Made by a program: the position numbers and the translations under genes | In this document: positions 18,234 through 26,837 of the stretch, one piece after another | How the letters are laid out: every line of letters starts with the position of its first letter | Position numbering within the stretch: position 1 is the stretch's first letter | Notes under the pieces: generated by a model | Seen by the model: only the letters and a program-made list of their open reading frames with translations | Told to the model about the DNA's origin: nothing | Database searches by the model: none | Assembly (NCBI GenBank): GCA_019233055.1 | Contig: JAFAMV010000156.1 | Location: 1-39,995 of the forward strand | Source: Curvibacter sp. | GTDB lineage: Bacteria > Pseudomonadota > Gammaproteobacteria > Burkholderiales > Burkholderiaceae_C | Length of the DNA stretch: 39,995 nt | Direction: 5' to 3'

Positions 18234-19211
18234 ATGCAACGACGTCAACTGCTCGCCCAGGGCGCCAGCCTGCTGGCCCTGCCGGCGCTGGCCCAGACCA
18301 CCGAAGCCCCGCTGAAGGAGCTGCGGCTGGACCATGCACACTATTCGCCGACCAGCCTGGTGCTCAGGCGCTTCGGCTGGCTCGAGGAGGCGCTCAAGCC
18401 CCAGGGCACCAGCGTGAAATGGGTGTTCAGCGCCGGCAGCAACCGGGCCCTCGAATACCTCAATGCCGGCAGCCTGGACATCGGCTCCTCGGCCGGCCTG
18501 GCGGCGGTGCTGTCGCGCGCCAACGGCAACCCGATCGTCTGCCCCTACCTGTTCTCGCGCCCCGAATGGACCGCCCTGGTGGTGCGCGCCGACTCACCGA
18601 TCCGATCCGTCGGCGAGCTCAAGGGTCGCAAGATCGCCGCCACCAAGGGCACCGACCCCTTCCTCTTCCTGCTCAGGGCGCTGTCGGTCGCCGGCCTGCG
18701 CCGCTCGGACGTGGAGATCGTGGCCCTGCAGCATGCCGACGGGAAGACCGCGCTCGAGCAGGGCCAGGTCGATGCCTGGGCCGGACTCGATCCCTTGATG
18801 GCCGCCAGCGAACTGGACCATGGCTCGCGCCTGATCTACCGCAACATCGACTTCAACACCTACGGCTTCCTGAATGTGCGTGAGGCCTTCCTCGCCCAGC
18901 AGCCAGGCACCGTGCGCCAGGTCATCACCCAGTACGAGCGGGCCCGCCGCTGGGTGCTGGCCAACACCACCGAGGCGGCCCGCATCCTGGCCGACGAGGC
19001 CAAGGTGAGCCTGCAGGTGGCCCTGCTGCAGCTCAAGCTGCGCACCGACTTCAGCCAGCCGCTGCCGACGCAGACCCAGGTGTCGGCACTGCAGGCCGCC
19101 GCCCCGATCCTGCTGTCGGAAAACCTGGTGCGCCCCGGCACGCCGCTGCCCCAGGTGATCCGATCCCTGATCGACACCCGCTTCGCGCGCGATCTGATCC
19201 AGACCCCCTGA
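18234..19211 (+). CDS. ssuA: Sulfonate ABC transporter substrate-binding protein (SsuA-like, set 2)
   Basis: A 325-residue periplasmic receptor. The short signal starts QRRQLLAQGASLLALPALAQ, with a twin arginine just after Met but without the full Tat consensus. Motifs: SAGSNRALEYLNAGSLDIGSS, LVVRADSPIRSVGELKGRKIA, GKTALEQGQVDAWAGLDPL and YGFLNVREAFL. These are typical of sulfonate/taurine/nitrate receptors. Its position directly after ssuD supports aliphatic sulfonates as ligands. The permease gene begins 18 bases later. Confidence 0.88.
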   Translation: MQRRQLLAQGASLLALPALAQTTEAPLKELRLDHAHYSPTSLVLRRFGWLEEALKPQGTSVKWVFSAGSNRALEYLNAGSLDIGSSAGLAAVLSRANGNPIVCPYLFSRPEWTALVVRADSPIRSVGELKGRKIAATKGTDPFLFLLRALSVAGLRRSDVEIVALQHADGKTALEQGQVDAWAGLDPLMAASELDHGSRLIYRNIDFNTYGFLNVREAFLAQQPGTVRQVITQYERARRWVLANTTEAARILADEAKVSLQVALLQLKLRTDFSQPLPTQTQVSALQAAAPILLSENLVRPGTPLPQVIRSLIDTRFARDLIQTP

Positions 19212-19229
19212 GCCCCGGGAGCACGCCCC

Positions 19230-20216
19230 ATGCCTGCGCAGCGCGACACCCCACGCGACACCCCACGCAACAGCCCGCGCAACAGCCCGCGCGATTTCCA
19301 GCGCGACACCGCCAGCCCCTGGCAGGCCTTGCTGATCCCCGCCGACCTGCCCCCGGTGAGCAGTGTCGGCGAGGCCGGCTGGGGCGGCCTGTCGCTGCCC
19401 CGCGAGACGGCCGCCCCAGCGCCCCGCCGCCAAGCCGCCGATGCCGCCCGCCCCCGGGCCTGGCAGGGCTGGGTCCTGCCGCTGCTGCTGCTGTCGCTCT
19501 GGGAGCTCGGCGTGCGCCTGGGCTGGCTGCCGGCCCGACTGCTGCCCGCACCCAGCGAGATCGCCCAGGCCCTGGGCGAACTTGGCGCCGCCACCGTGCT
19601 GTCCGATCTGGCGGTCAGCAGCCTGCGCGTGGCCGCCGGCTATGCCCTGGGGGCGGCGCTCGGCCTGTCGCTGGGCGCCCTGGTCGGCCTGTCGCGGCGC
19701 AGTGCCCGCTGGCTGGACCCGAGCCTGCAGGGACTGCGGGCCATTCCCTCGCTGGCCTGGGTGCCGCTGCTGTTGCTGTGGCTCGGCATCGACGAGGCGC
19801 CCAAGGTGGCGTTGATCGCCATCGGCGCCTTCTTTCCGGTCTACATGGGCGTGTCCTCGGGCTTTCGCGACGTCGATCGGCGACTGGTCGAGGTGGCGCG
19901 GCTGTACCGCCTGGGGCCCTGGGCCCTGGTGCGTCGCGTGCTCCTGCCTGCCGCGCTGCCGTCGGTGCTCACCGGGCTGCGCAACGGCCTGAGCCTGGCC
20001 TGGATGTTCATGGTGGCCGCCGAGCTGATCGCCGCCACCCGGGGCCTGGGCTACCTGCTCACCGATGGCCGCGAGACCGGCCGGGCCGACCTGGTGCTGG
20101 CCGCCATCGTGCTGCTGGCCCTGCTGGGCAAGCTCAGCGACGGCGCCATGAAGGCGCTGGAACAACGCCTGCTGGCCTGGCGCGACACCCTGGACACCCT
20201 CGAGGCCGGCGCATGA
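19230..20216 (+). CDS. ssuC: Sulfonate ABC transporter permease (SsuC-like, set 2) with long N-terminal extension
   Basis: A 328-residue permease whose first membrane helix begins only near residue 79. The first 78 residues are soluble: a four-residue repeat (RDTP, RDTP, RNSP, RNSP, RDFQ, RDT), then WQALLIPADLPPV and a Gly/Pro/Arg-rich linker. The membrane part is ordinary SsuC: LLPAPSEIAQALGEL, LRAIPSLAWVPLLLLWLGID, and the EAA loop LVEVARLYRLGPWALVRRVLLPAALPSVL. GGGAGCACGCCCC precedes the ATG. It overlaps ssuB by ATGA. Possible internal starts further in lack a convincing ribosome site. Confidence 0.9.
   Translation: MPAQRDTPRDTPRNSPRNSPRDFQRDTASPWQALLIPADLPPVSSVGEAGWGGLSLPRETAAPAPRRQAADAARPRAWQGWVLPLLLLSLWELGVRLGWLPARLLPAPSEIAQALGELGAATVLSDLAVSSLRVAAGYALGAALGLSLGALVGLSRRSARWLDPSLQGLRAIPSLAWVPLLLLWLGIDEAPKVALIAIGAFFPVYMGVSSGFRDVDRRLVEVARLYRLGPWALVRRVLLPAALPSVLTGLRNGLSLAWMFMVAAELIAATRGLGYLLTDGRETGRADLVLAAIVLLALLGKLSDGAMKALEQRLLAWRDTLDTLEAGA
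19242..19310 (+). repeat. 12-base tandem repeat inside the ssuC reading frame
   Basis: The unit CGCGACACCCCA occurs twice (19242-19253, 19254-19265), then CGCAACAGCCCG twice (19266-19277, 19278-19289), then CGCGATTTCCAG and a partial CGCGACACC up to 19310. The unit is a multiple of three, so copy-number change would not shift the frame. It encodes the RDTP/RNSP repeat. Confidence 0.93.
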
Positions 20217-20965
20217 GCCACGAGGCGCCGGCTGAAGCGCTGCTGTCGGTCCGGATCCGGCACAAGGGCCACGGGAGCCGCACCCTGCTGCGGGATTTCG
20301 GTCTGCAACTGCAGGCCGGTGAGGTGCTGAGCCTGATCGGCCCCAGCGGCTGCGGCAAGAGCAGCCTGCTGCGCATCCTGGCCGGGCTCGATGCCGATTT
20401 CGACGGCCAGGTGCAGATCGACGGCCAGCCCGCCGACCCGGATCGGCGCGACATCGGCTTCGTGTTCCAGGAGCCGCGCCTGTTCCCCTGGCTCAGCGTG
20501 GCCGACAACATCGCCTTCGACCCCCGGCGGCCGCCCGACAGCGTCCACCGCGTCGAGGCCCTGCTCGACGAGGTCGGACTCGGCGGCCTGGGACGGCGCC
20601 TGCCCAAGCAGCTTTCCGGCGGGCAGGCCCAGCGCGTCGCGATCGCGCGCAGCCTGTTCGGCCAGCCCCGGGTGCTGCTGCTCGACGAACCCTTTTCCGC
20701 GGTGGACGCGCTGACCCGGCTGAAGCTGCAGGAGCTCCTCGGCGCGGTCGTGCGCGAGCACCGGGTGGCAGTGCTGCTGGTGACCCATGACGTCGAAGAG
20801 GCGGCCCTGCTCAGCGACCGGGTGCTGGTGATGGAGAGCGGCCGCCCGGGCGAACCGCGCCAGCAGCGCATCGATCTGCCGCGCCCCCGTGATCGGTCCG
20901 ATCCCGCGCTGTCGCGGTTGCGCCAGCAACTTCTGCAGGAGCTGGCCGAAGCCCATGCCCTTTGA
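20213..20965 (+). CDS. ssuB: Sulfonate ABC transporter ATP-binding protein (SsuB-like, set 2)
   Basis: A 250-residue ATPase: Walker A GPSGCGKSS, Q-loop VFQEPRLFPWLSV, signature LSGGQAQR, Walker B VLLLDEPFSAVDALTR and switch histidine VTHDVEEA. This is the SsuB/TauB/NrtD pattern. The C-terminal part (RQQRIDLPRPRDRSDPALSRLRQQLLQEL) matches SsuB endings. The ATG at 20213 overlaps the permease stop (ATGA). It ends the ssuDACB run and converges on the minus-strand monooxygenase operon. Confidence 0.92.
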   Translation: MSHEAPAEALLSVRIRHKGHGSRTLLRDFGLQLQAGEVLSLIGPSGCGKSSLLRILAGLDADFDGQVQIDGQPADPDRRDIGFVFQEPRLFPWLSVADNIAFDPRRPPDSVHRVEALLDEVGLGGLGRRLPKQLSGGQAQRVAIARSLFGQPRVLLLDEPFSAVDALTRLKLQELLGAVVREHRVAVLLVTHDVEEAALLSDRVLVMESGRPGEPRQQRIDLPRPRDRSDPALSRLRQQLLQELAEAHAL

Positions 20966-20979
20966 GTGCGCCCAGGATA

Positions 20980-21000
20980 CGGCCGCTTGCCACGCGGCCG
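20980..21000. terminator. Hairpin between convergent operons
   Basis: CGGCCGC (20980-20986) and GCGGCCG (20994-21000) form a perfect 7-bp GC stem with a 7-base loop in the 60-base gap between two convergent transcription units. No T-tract follows on either strand, so termination strength is uncertain. Confidence 0.4.
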
Positions 21001-21025
21001 AGAAGGCCTGAGAGACCTGAGGCTC

Positions 21026-22357
21026 TTAGCCCCGCTGCGGGCGTACCAGTCCCAGGTGATCCCGGAGCGTCTGGCCCTCGTAGTCCTGCCGGGCCAGACC
21101 ACGGCGGCGCAGCTCGGGCAGCACGCGGCGCGCGAAATCCTGCAGGCCGTTGGGCAGCACCGGCGCCATGATGTTGAAACCGTCGGCACCGTGGTGGACA
21201 AAGCGCTCCTCGAGCTGGTCGGCGATCTGTTCGGGCGTGCCCACCAGCTGCCAATGCCCGCGTGCGCCGGCCACTCGATGGTAGAGCTGGCGGATGCTGA
21301 GGTTCTCGCGCCGCGCCAGGGCCAGGGTCAACTCCTGGCGGCTCTGGCTGGCATTGGTCAGCGGCAGCTCGGGGATCGGGCCGTCGAGGTCATGGCCCGA
21401 CAGGTCCACGCCCCCGGTCAGCCCCGAGATCAGCGACAGGCCCAGCACCGGGTCGATCAGCGACTGCAGCTGCTCGAACTTCTCGCGCGCCTCGCTCTCG
21501 CTGGCGCCCACCACCGGGAACACGCCCGGCATGATGAGCAGGCTGTCGGGCGACCGGCCATGGGCCGCCAGACGCCCCTTGAGGTCGGCATAGAAGGCCA
21601 CCGCGTCCTCCAGCGTCTGCTGGGCGGTGAACACCACCTCGGCACTGCGGGCCGCCAGCGCCTTGCCGTCCTCGGACGAGCCGGCCTGCACCAGCACCGG
21701 GCGCCCCTGGGGCGATCGGGCCACATTCAACGGCCCCTGGACCGAGAAATGCGTGCCCTTGTGGTGCAGCACATGGCGCCGGGCCGGATCGAAGACGCGG
21801 CCGCCGGCCTTGTCCCACAGGAAGGCATCATCGTCCCAGCTGTCCCACAGCCCGCGCACCACATCGGCGAATTCGCTCGCCCGCGCATAGCGCTCGGCAT
21901 GCTCGAAATGCTTGTCGCGGTTGAAATTGCGGGCCTCGAACTCGCTCGACGAAGTGACCAGGTTCCAGCCCGAGCGTCCGCCGCTGAGGTGGTCCAGCGA
22001 GGCGAACTTGCGCGCGATGTGGAAGGGTTCGTTGAAGCTGGTCGAGGCGGTGCCCACCAGGCCAATCTTCTCGGTGACCATGGACAGCGCCGACAGCAGC
22101 GTGAGCGGCTCGAACTGCGAGACATAGCTGTGCGCCGTGCGGCTCAGCACCTCGGGGCGGTCGCCCCGGGTGCCGACACCGTCGGCCAGGAAGATCAGGT
22201 CGAAGCGCGCCGCCTCGGCCTCGCGGGCCAGGGCGGCGTAGTGCCGGATGTCCAGCCCCGCGCCCGGCACCGCGTCCGGATGCCGCCAGGCCGCGATGTG
22301 GTGACCGGTCGGGTAGAGAAAGGCGCCGAAGCGCAGAAAGCCTTCACGTCGGGCCAT
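21026..22357 (-). CDS. Flavin-dependent monooxygenase of the NtaA/SnaA/DszA family
   Basis: A 443-residue luciferase-fold enzyme. Members use FMNH2 and oxygen: DszA turns dibenzothiophene sulfone to a sulfinate, NtaA cleaves nitrilotriacetate, SnaA acts on pristinamycin. Family signatures are clear: FDLIFLADGVG, ARKFASLDHLSGGRSGWNLVTS, EARNF (141-145), HFEHAERYARASEF, SPQGRPVLVQAGSS, GTPEQIADQLEERF, GADGFNIMAPVLP and the C-terminal TLRDHLGL, which DszA also has. The ribosome site GAGGA overlaps the end of the DUF3088 gene, 8 bases upstream. It is last in a three-gene leftward operon. With DszC-like and DszB-like genes across the divergent region, a sulfone mono-oxygenase role is the best guess. 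Confidence 0.9.
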   Translation of the reverse strand: MARREGFLRFGAFLYPTGHHIAAWRHPDAVPGAGLDIRHYAALAREAEAARFDLIFLADGVGTRGDRPEVLSRTAHSYVSQFEPLTLLSALSMVTEKIGLVGTASTSFNEPFHIARKFASLDHLSGGRSGWNLVTSSSEFEARNFNRDKHFEHAERYARASEFADVVRGLWDSWDDDAFLWDKAGGRVFDPARRHVLHHKGTHFSVQGPLNVARSPQGRPVLVQAGSSEDGKALAARSAEVVFTAQQTLEDAVAFYADLKGRLAAHGRSPDSLLIMPGVFPVVGASESEAREKFEQLQSLIDPVLGLSLISGLTGGVDLSGHDLDGPIPELPLTNASQSRQELTLALARRENLSIRQLYHRVAGARGHWQLVGTPEQIADQLEERFVHHGADGFNIMAPVLPNGLQDFARRVLPELRRRGLARQDYEGQTLRDHLGLVRPQRG

Positions 22358-22365
22358 GGCGATCC

Positions 22366-22713
22366 TCAGAGACTGAGCAGGCCGTGCTGCCGAGCCAGCC
22401 AGCGGGCGATCTGCGCCGGGTCGTCGACAAAGGCCTGACCCTCGTGCCAGCGCGCTTCGGGCGGGGCCTTCGCGGCGTCACCGATCAGCAGCACCGGCAG
22501 ACCCTGGTTCTTCTCGCCCAGCAGCTCGATGACCGCCTGACGGGGTCGCTCGAAAGGCACCCGGCTGACCCGCAGGCCCTGCGCGGCGCCCTCGGGTGCG
22601 GTGGCCAGCAGGCCTTCGAGCAGATTGCAGTCGGGACAGGCGAAACGCTCGCCGGCAGCACGGTCGCGCCGGACAAAGCCGGGCTGGATCAGGATCAGGT
22701 GGTCTTGGCTCAT
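22366..22713 (-). CDS. DUF3088 family small protein with CxxC motif
   Basis: A 115-residue protein matching the DUF3088 pattern as I remember it: LILIQPGF near the start, GERFACPDCNLLEGLLA (C26 and C29), then VPFERPRQAVIELLGEKNQGLPVLLIGD and AFVDDPAQIARWLARQHG. The spacing of the CxxC, a cis-Pro-like GLPVLLI and a final helix resembles a thioredoxin or glutaredoxin fold. A redox or thiol-handling role is therefore plausible but unproven. It sits between the aldo/keto reductase (27-base gap) and the DszA-type gene (8-base gap). Confidence 0.7.
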   Translation of the reverse strand: MSQDHLILIQPGFVRRDRAAGERFACPDCNLLEGLLATAPEGAAQGLRVSRVPFERPRQAVIELLGEKNQGLPVLLIGDAAKAPPEARWHEGQAFVDDPAQIARWLARQHGLLSL

Positions 22714-22740
22714 GGTGTTCCAATGCAGAGAGTCGGGAAT

Positions 22741-23757
<1,017 letters not shown>

Positions 23758-24002
23758 GTGGGTCCTGTCATCTGGAATGGCGCAAAAGGTTGCGCCCGCA
23801 TTTGAATCCGGGAATCAGATGCCCCCGGAGACGGGTCGATTCTAGAAATCGGATCCCGGCCTGGGAAGCCACGGCAGCGACGTTTTCCAAGGATGCTCAT
23901 CCGGATTCGGCATAGCAGGAATCCGCCGCGATGCCCAGAATCGACTGCCTCGATTCACGCCTCCATGCAGGCCCGCAGCCGGCATGCGCAAAAGGGAGAT
24001 CC
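23758..24002. promoter_or_regulatory. Divergent regulatory region with several dyads and GAATC/GATTC boxes
   Basis: These 245 bases separate two divergent operons and contain no gene. Elements: hairpin GGCGCAA-N4-TTGCGCC (23779-23796) in the leader of the leftward operon; palindrome CGATT-N5-AATCG (23837-23851); inverted repeat CGGATTC-N10-GAATCCG (23902-23925). Seven GAATC/GATTC boxes occur at 23804, 23812, 23838, 23904, 23919, 23938 and 23952. The ribosome site AAAGGGAG (23991-23998) serves the rightward gene. Exact promoters were not assigned. Confidence 0.75.
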
Positions 24003-25187
24003 ATGTCCTTTCCTGCCCACCCTGGCGCCCTCGTCGGCCTCGAGCGTTTCGCCTCACCGGCCGACTTCCCGGACAGCCCGCTGTCACAGGCGCTGCGCCA
24101 GCCCGTCCTGCTGGGCCTGTTCCTGCCGATCCAGGCCGGTGGCTGGAGCGCCTCGACCCTGCCGCGCAGCACCGACTGGCGCTTCGACTACAACCGCGAC
24201 CTGGTGCTCAAGAGCGAGGCGCTGGGCTTCGATCTGGTGTTCGCCCTGTCGCAATGGCTGCCCAAGGGCGGCTATGGCGGGGTGTTCGACGGCCAGGCCC
24301 TCGACTCCTTCATGACCACGGCGGCGTTGACCGCCATCACGCAGCGCATCATCCTGATCTCGACCATCCATGTGCTCTACGGCCCGCTGCACCCGCTGCA
24401 CCTGGCCAAATGGGGTGCCACGCTGGACCACATCAGCGGCGGCCGCTGGGGCATCAACCTGGTCACCGGGCACCGCGCGGTCGAACACGAGATGTTCGGC
24501 GCCCGCCCCATCGAACACGACCGCCGCTACGTGCTGAGCGCCGAGTTCATCGAAGTGGTGCAAAGGCTCTGGAGCGACCCCGAGAACTTCTCCTATGCGG
24601 GCCAGTCGCCCTGGCGCCTGGACGGCGCCTTCGTCAGCCCCAAGCCGCGCTTCGGCCGGCCGGTGCTGGTCAATGCCACAGGCTCGGAAGCCGGCTTCGA
24701 ATATGCCGCCCGCTACTCGGACATCGTCTTCATCACCAGCCCGGGGCGCTCGGACTTCGCCGGCGCCATCGAGGCCCTGCCGGCCCACACCGCCCGCCTC
24801 AAGGCGGTGGGCCAGAGCCAGGGCCGCCGCCTGCGCACCCTGCTCAATCCGCTGGTGGTGAGCCGCGACACCGAAGCCGAGACGCGCGCCTACTACGACG
24901 CCATCGTGGCACACCAGGACCCGGCCGCGCCCAAGGGCTTCAACAGCCTGGTCAGCGACGCCCATGCCTGGCGCGGCCGTGTCGGCCAGGATGCGCCGCA
25001 GCGCCGTGCCATCGGCGGCAACATCGAGGTCGTGGGCACGCCCGAGCAGGTGGTCGAGCAGTTCGTCCAGCTGCAGCGCGCCGGGATCGACGGGCTGCAG
25101 CTGAGCTTCTTCGACTTCAAGCCCGACCTCGAATTCTTCGGCGACCGCATCCTGCCCCTGATGAAGCAGGCCGGCCTGCGCCTCTGA
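24003..25187 (+). CDS. Flavin-dependent monooxygenase, SfnG-like (dimethylsulfone monooxygenase type)
   Basis: A 394-residue luciferase-fold enzyme, first gene of the rightward operon. It resembles SfnG, which converts dimethylsulfone to methanesulfinate: STDWRFDYNRDL (56-67), LDHISGGRWGINLVTGH, EHDRRYVLSAEFIEVVQRLW, FVSPKPRFGRPVLVNA and the end DLEFFGDRILPLMKQAGL. About 30 N-terminal residues are extra relative to SfnG. Motifs differ enough that the substrate may be another sulfone or sulfonate. The ATG at 24003 is preceded by a good ribosome site. A binding protein, an amidase and DszC/DszB-like genes follow. Confidence 0.8.
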   Translation: MSFPAHPGALVGLERFASPADFPDSPLSQALRQPVLLGLFLPIQAGGWSASTLPRSTDWRFDYNRDLVLKSEALGFDLVFALSQWLPKGGYGGVFDGQALDSFMTTAALTAITQRIILISTIHVLYGPLHPLHLAKWGATLDHISGGRWGINLVTGHRAVEHEMFGARPIEHDRRYVLSAEFIEVVQRLWSDPENFSYAGQSPWRLDGAFVSPKPRFGRPVLVNATGSEAGFEYAARYSDIVFITSPGRSDFAGAIEALPAHTARLKAVGQSQGRRLRTLLNPLVVSRDTEAETRAYYDAIVAHQDPAAPKGFNSLVSDAHAWRGRVGQDAPQRRAIGGNIEVVGTPEQVVEQFVQLQRAGIDGLQLSFFDFKPDLEFFGDRILPLMKQAGLRL

Positions 25188-25226
25188 CCCGCCCCCTTCG
25201 TCCTTTCCCAAACCCACCCACAAGAC

Positions 25227-26813
25227 ATGAACCGGAACCGAATCCTTCCCACCCTGGCCGGCGCCCTGCTGGCCCTCAGTGCCGCCCTGCACCCGGCCCT
25301 GGCCCAGAACGCCCCGATCCAGGGCGGCACCCTGACCCTGGCCACCGATCTGGAGCCGCCGGCCCTGGTGTCCTTCCTCGACACCAACACCCGCATCCGC
25401 AACATCAGCGGCAAGATCACCGAAGGCCTGCTGCGCTACGACGCCGACTTCAAGCCCCAGCCCCTGCTGGCCACCAGCTGGACCATCAGCCCCGACGGCC
25501 TGCGCTACACCTTCAAGCTGCGGCCCCATGTGAAATGGCACGATGGGCAGGACTTCAGCTCGGCCGATGTGAAGTATTCGCTGCTGACCGAGAAGAAGCT
25601 GGGCCCGCGCGCGCGCATCACCCTGGCCGCGCTGGACCGCGTGGAGACCCCGGACGCGCTGACCGCCGTGCTGGTGCTGAGCAAGCCGACCCCCTTCCTG
25701 ATCAAGTCGCTGAGTTCGGCCGAACTGCCCATCGTGCCGGCGCACCGCTACACCGAGGGCGACCCGCTCACCAGCCCCAACCAGCTGGCCCCGGTCGGCA
25801 CCGGGCCCTTCACTTTCGGCGAGTGGGTGCGCGGCAGCCACATCATCCTCAAGCGCAACCCGAACTACTGGGCGGCCGGCAAGCCGCACCTGGACCGTGC
25901 GGTGATCCGCTTCATCGCCGACGGCGCCTCGATCGCGGCGGCCCTGGAGGCCGGTGAGATCGACGTGGCCACCAACATCAACCTGGCCGATCTGGACCGG
26001 CTGGGCCAGAACCCGAAGGTCAAGGTCGATGACAGCTACGACGCCTTCCTCAACAACGCCGCCTTCCTCGAATTCAATGTCGAGCACCCGATCCTGGCCA
26101 AGCCCGAGGTGCGGCAGGCCATCGCCCAGGCGATCGACCGCAACGCGCTGCGCAGCGCGGTGTATTTCAAGCATGCCGAGGTGGTGAACTCGCCGGTGCC
26201 CAGCGTGCTCGCCAGCTACTACGACGACAGCACCTTCCGGTACGGCTACGACCTGGCCCGGGCCAACCAGCTGCTCGACCAGGCGGGCTATCCGCGCCAG
26301 GCGAATGGCCAGCGCTTCAACCTGCGCCTGACCAACATCCCGGGCGCCGACTTCAAGCGGGCCTCGGAATTCCTGCGCGCCGCCCTGGCCCGGGTGGGCA
26401 TCAAGGTCGAACTCCAGGACGGCGACATGCCGACCTTCTTCAAGCGCATCTACACCGCGCGCGATTTCGACCTGAACATCAACGGCCTCGGGCGCCTCTA
26501 TGACCCGACCGTGGGCGTGCAGCGCTTCTACTGGTCCGACGGCATCAAGAACCCGCTGATCTGGATCAACGCGGCGCACTACAACAACCCGCAGGTCGAC
26601 GAGCTGTTCCGTCAGGCCGCCGTGGAGATCGACGAGGGCCGGCGCGCCAGCCAGTTCAAGCAGATCCAGCAGATCGTGGGCCGCGACCTGCCGGTCTACC
26701 CCCTGGTGACGGTGCCCAACCCGGCCGCCTACAGCACCCGGGTGCACCAGTTCTTCAACAGCGTGGACCTGCATGCCGGCGACTGGTCCGACACCTGGGT
26801 CGAGGCCCGCTGA
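25227..26813 (+). CDS. Peptide-type ABC substrate-binding protein (family 5), copy 2
   Basis: A 528-residue secreted protein with signal peptide about 1-27 (GALLALSAALHPALAQ). Family 5 motifs: GGTLTLATDLEPPALVSF, LLATSWTISPDGLRYTFKL, VKWHDGQDFSSADVKYS, GTGPFTFGEWVRGSHIILKRNPNYW and NPQVDELFRQAAVEIDEGRR. It is a paralogue of the proteins at 15368 and 29609 but more distant from them than they are from each other. No permease or ATPase gene lies in this operon, so it may use the system at 11343-15030 (inference). It begins 39 bases after the SfnG-like gene. Confidence 0.9.
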   Translation: MNRNRILPTLAGALLALSAALHPALAQNAPIQGGTLTLATDLEPPALVSFLDTNTRIRNISGKITEGLLRYDADFKPQPLLATSWTISPDGLRYTFKLRPHVKWHDGQDFSSADVKYSLLTEKKLGPRARITLAALDRVETPDALTAVLVLSKPTPFLIKSLSSAELPIVPAHRYTEGDPLTSPNQLAPVGTGPFTFGEWVRGSHIILKRNPNYWAAGKPHLDRAVIRFIADGASIAAALEAGEIDVATNINLADLDRLGQNPKVKVDDSYDAFLNNAAFLEFNVEHPILAKPEVRQAIAQAIDRNALRSAVYFKHAEVVNSPVPSVLASYYDDSTFRYGYDLARANQLLDQAGYPRQANGQRFNLRLTNIPGADFKRASEFLRAALARVGIKVELQDGDMPTFFKRIYTARDFDLNINGLGRLYDPTVGVQRFYWSDGIKNPLIWINAAHYNNPQVDELFRQAAVEIDEGRRASQFKQIQQIVGRDLPVYPLVTVPNPAAYSTRVHQFFNSVDLHAGDWSDTWVEAR

Positions 26814-26837
26814 CCCCCAGATCACAAGGAGACCGAC

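Noticed and set aside
24084..26825. A 913-codon open frame on the minus strand
   Set aside because: Antisense to two clearly recognisable genes (SfnG-like and a family 5 receptor); no domain motifs.
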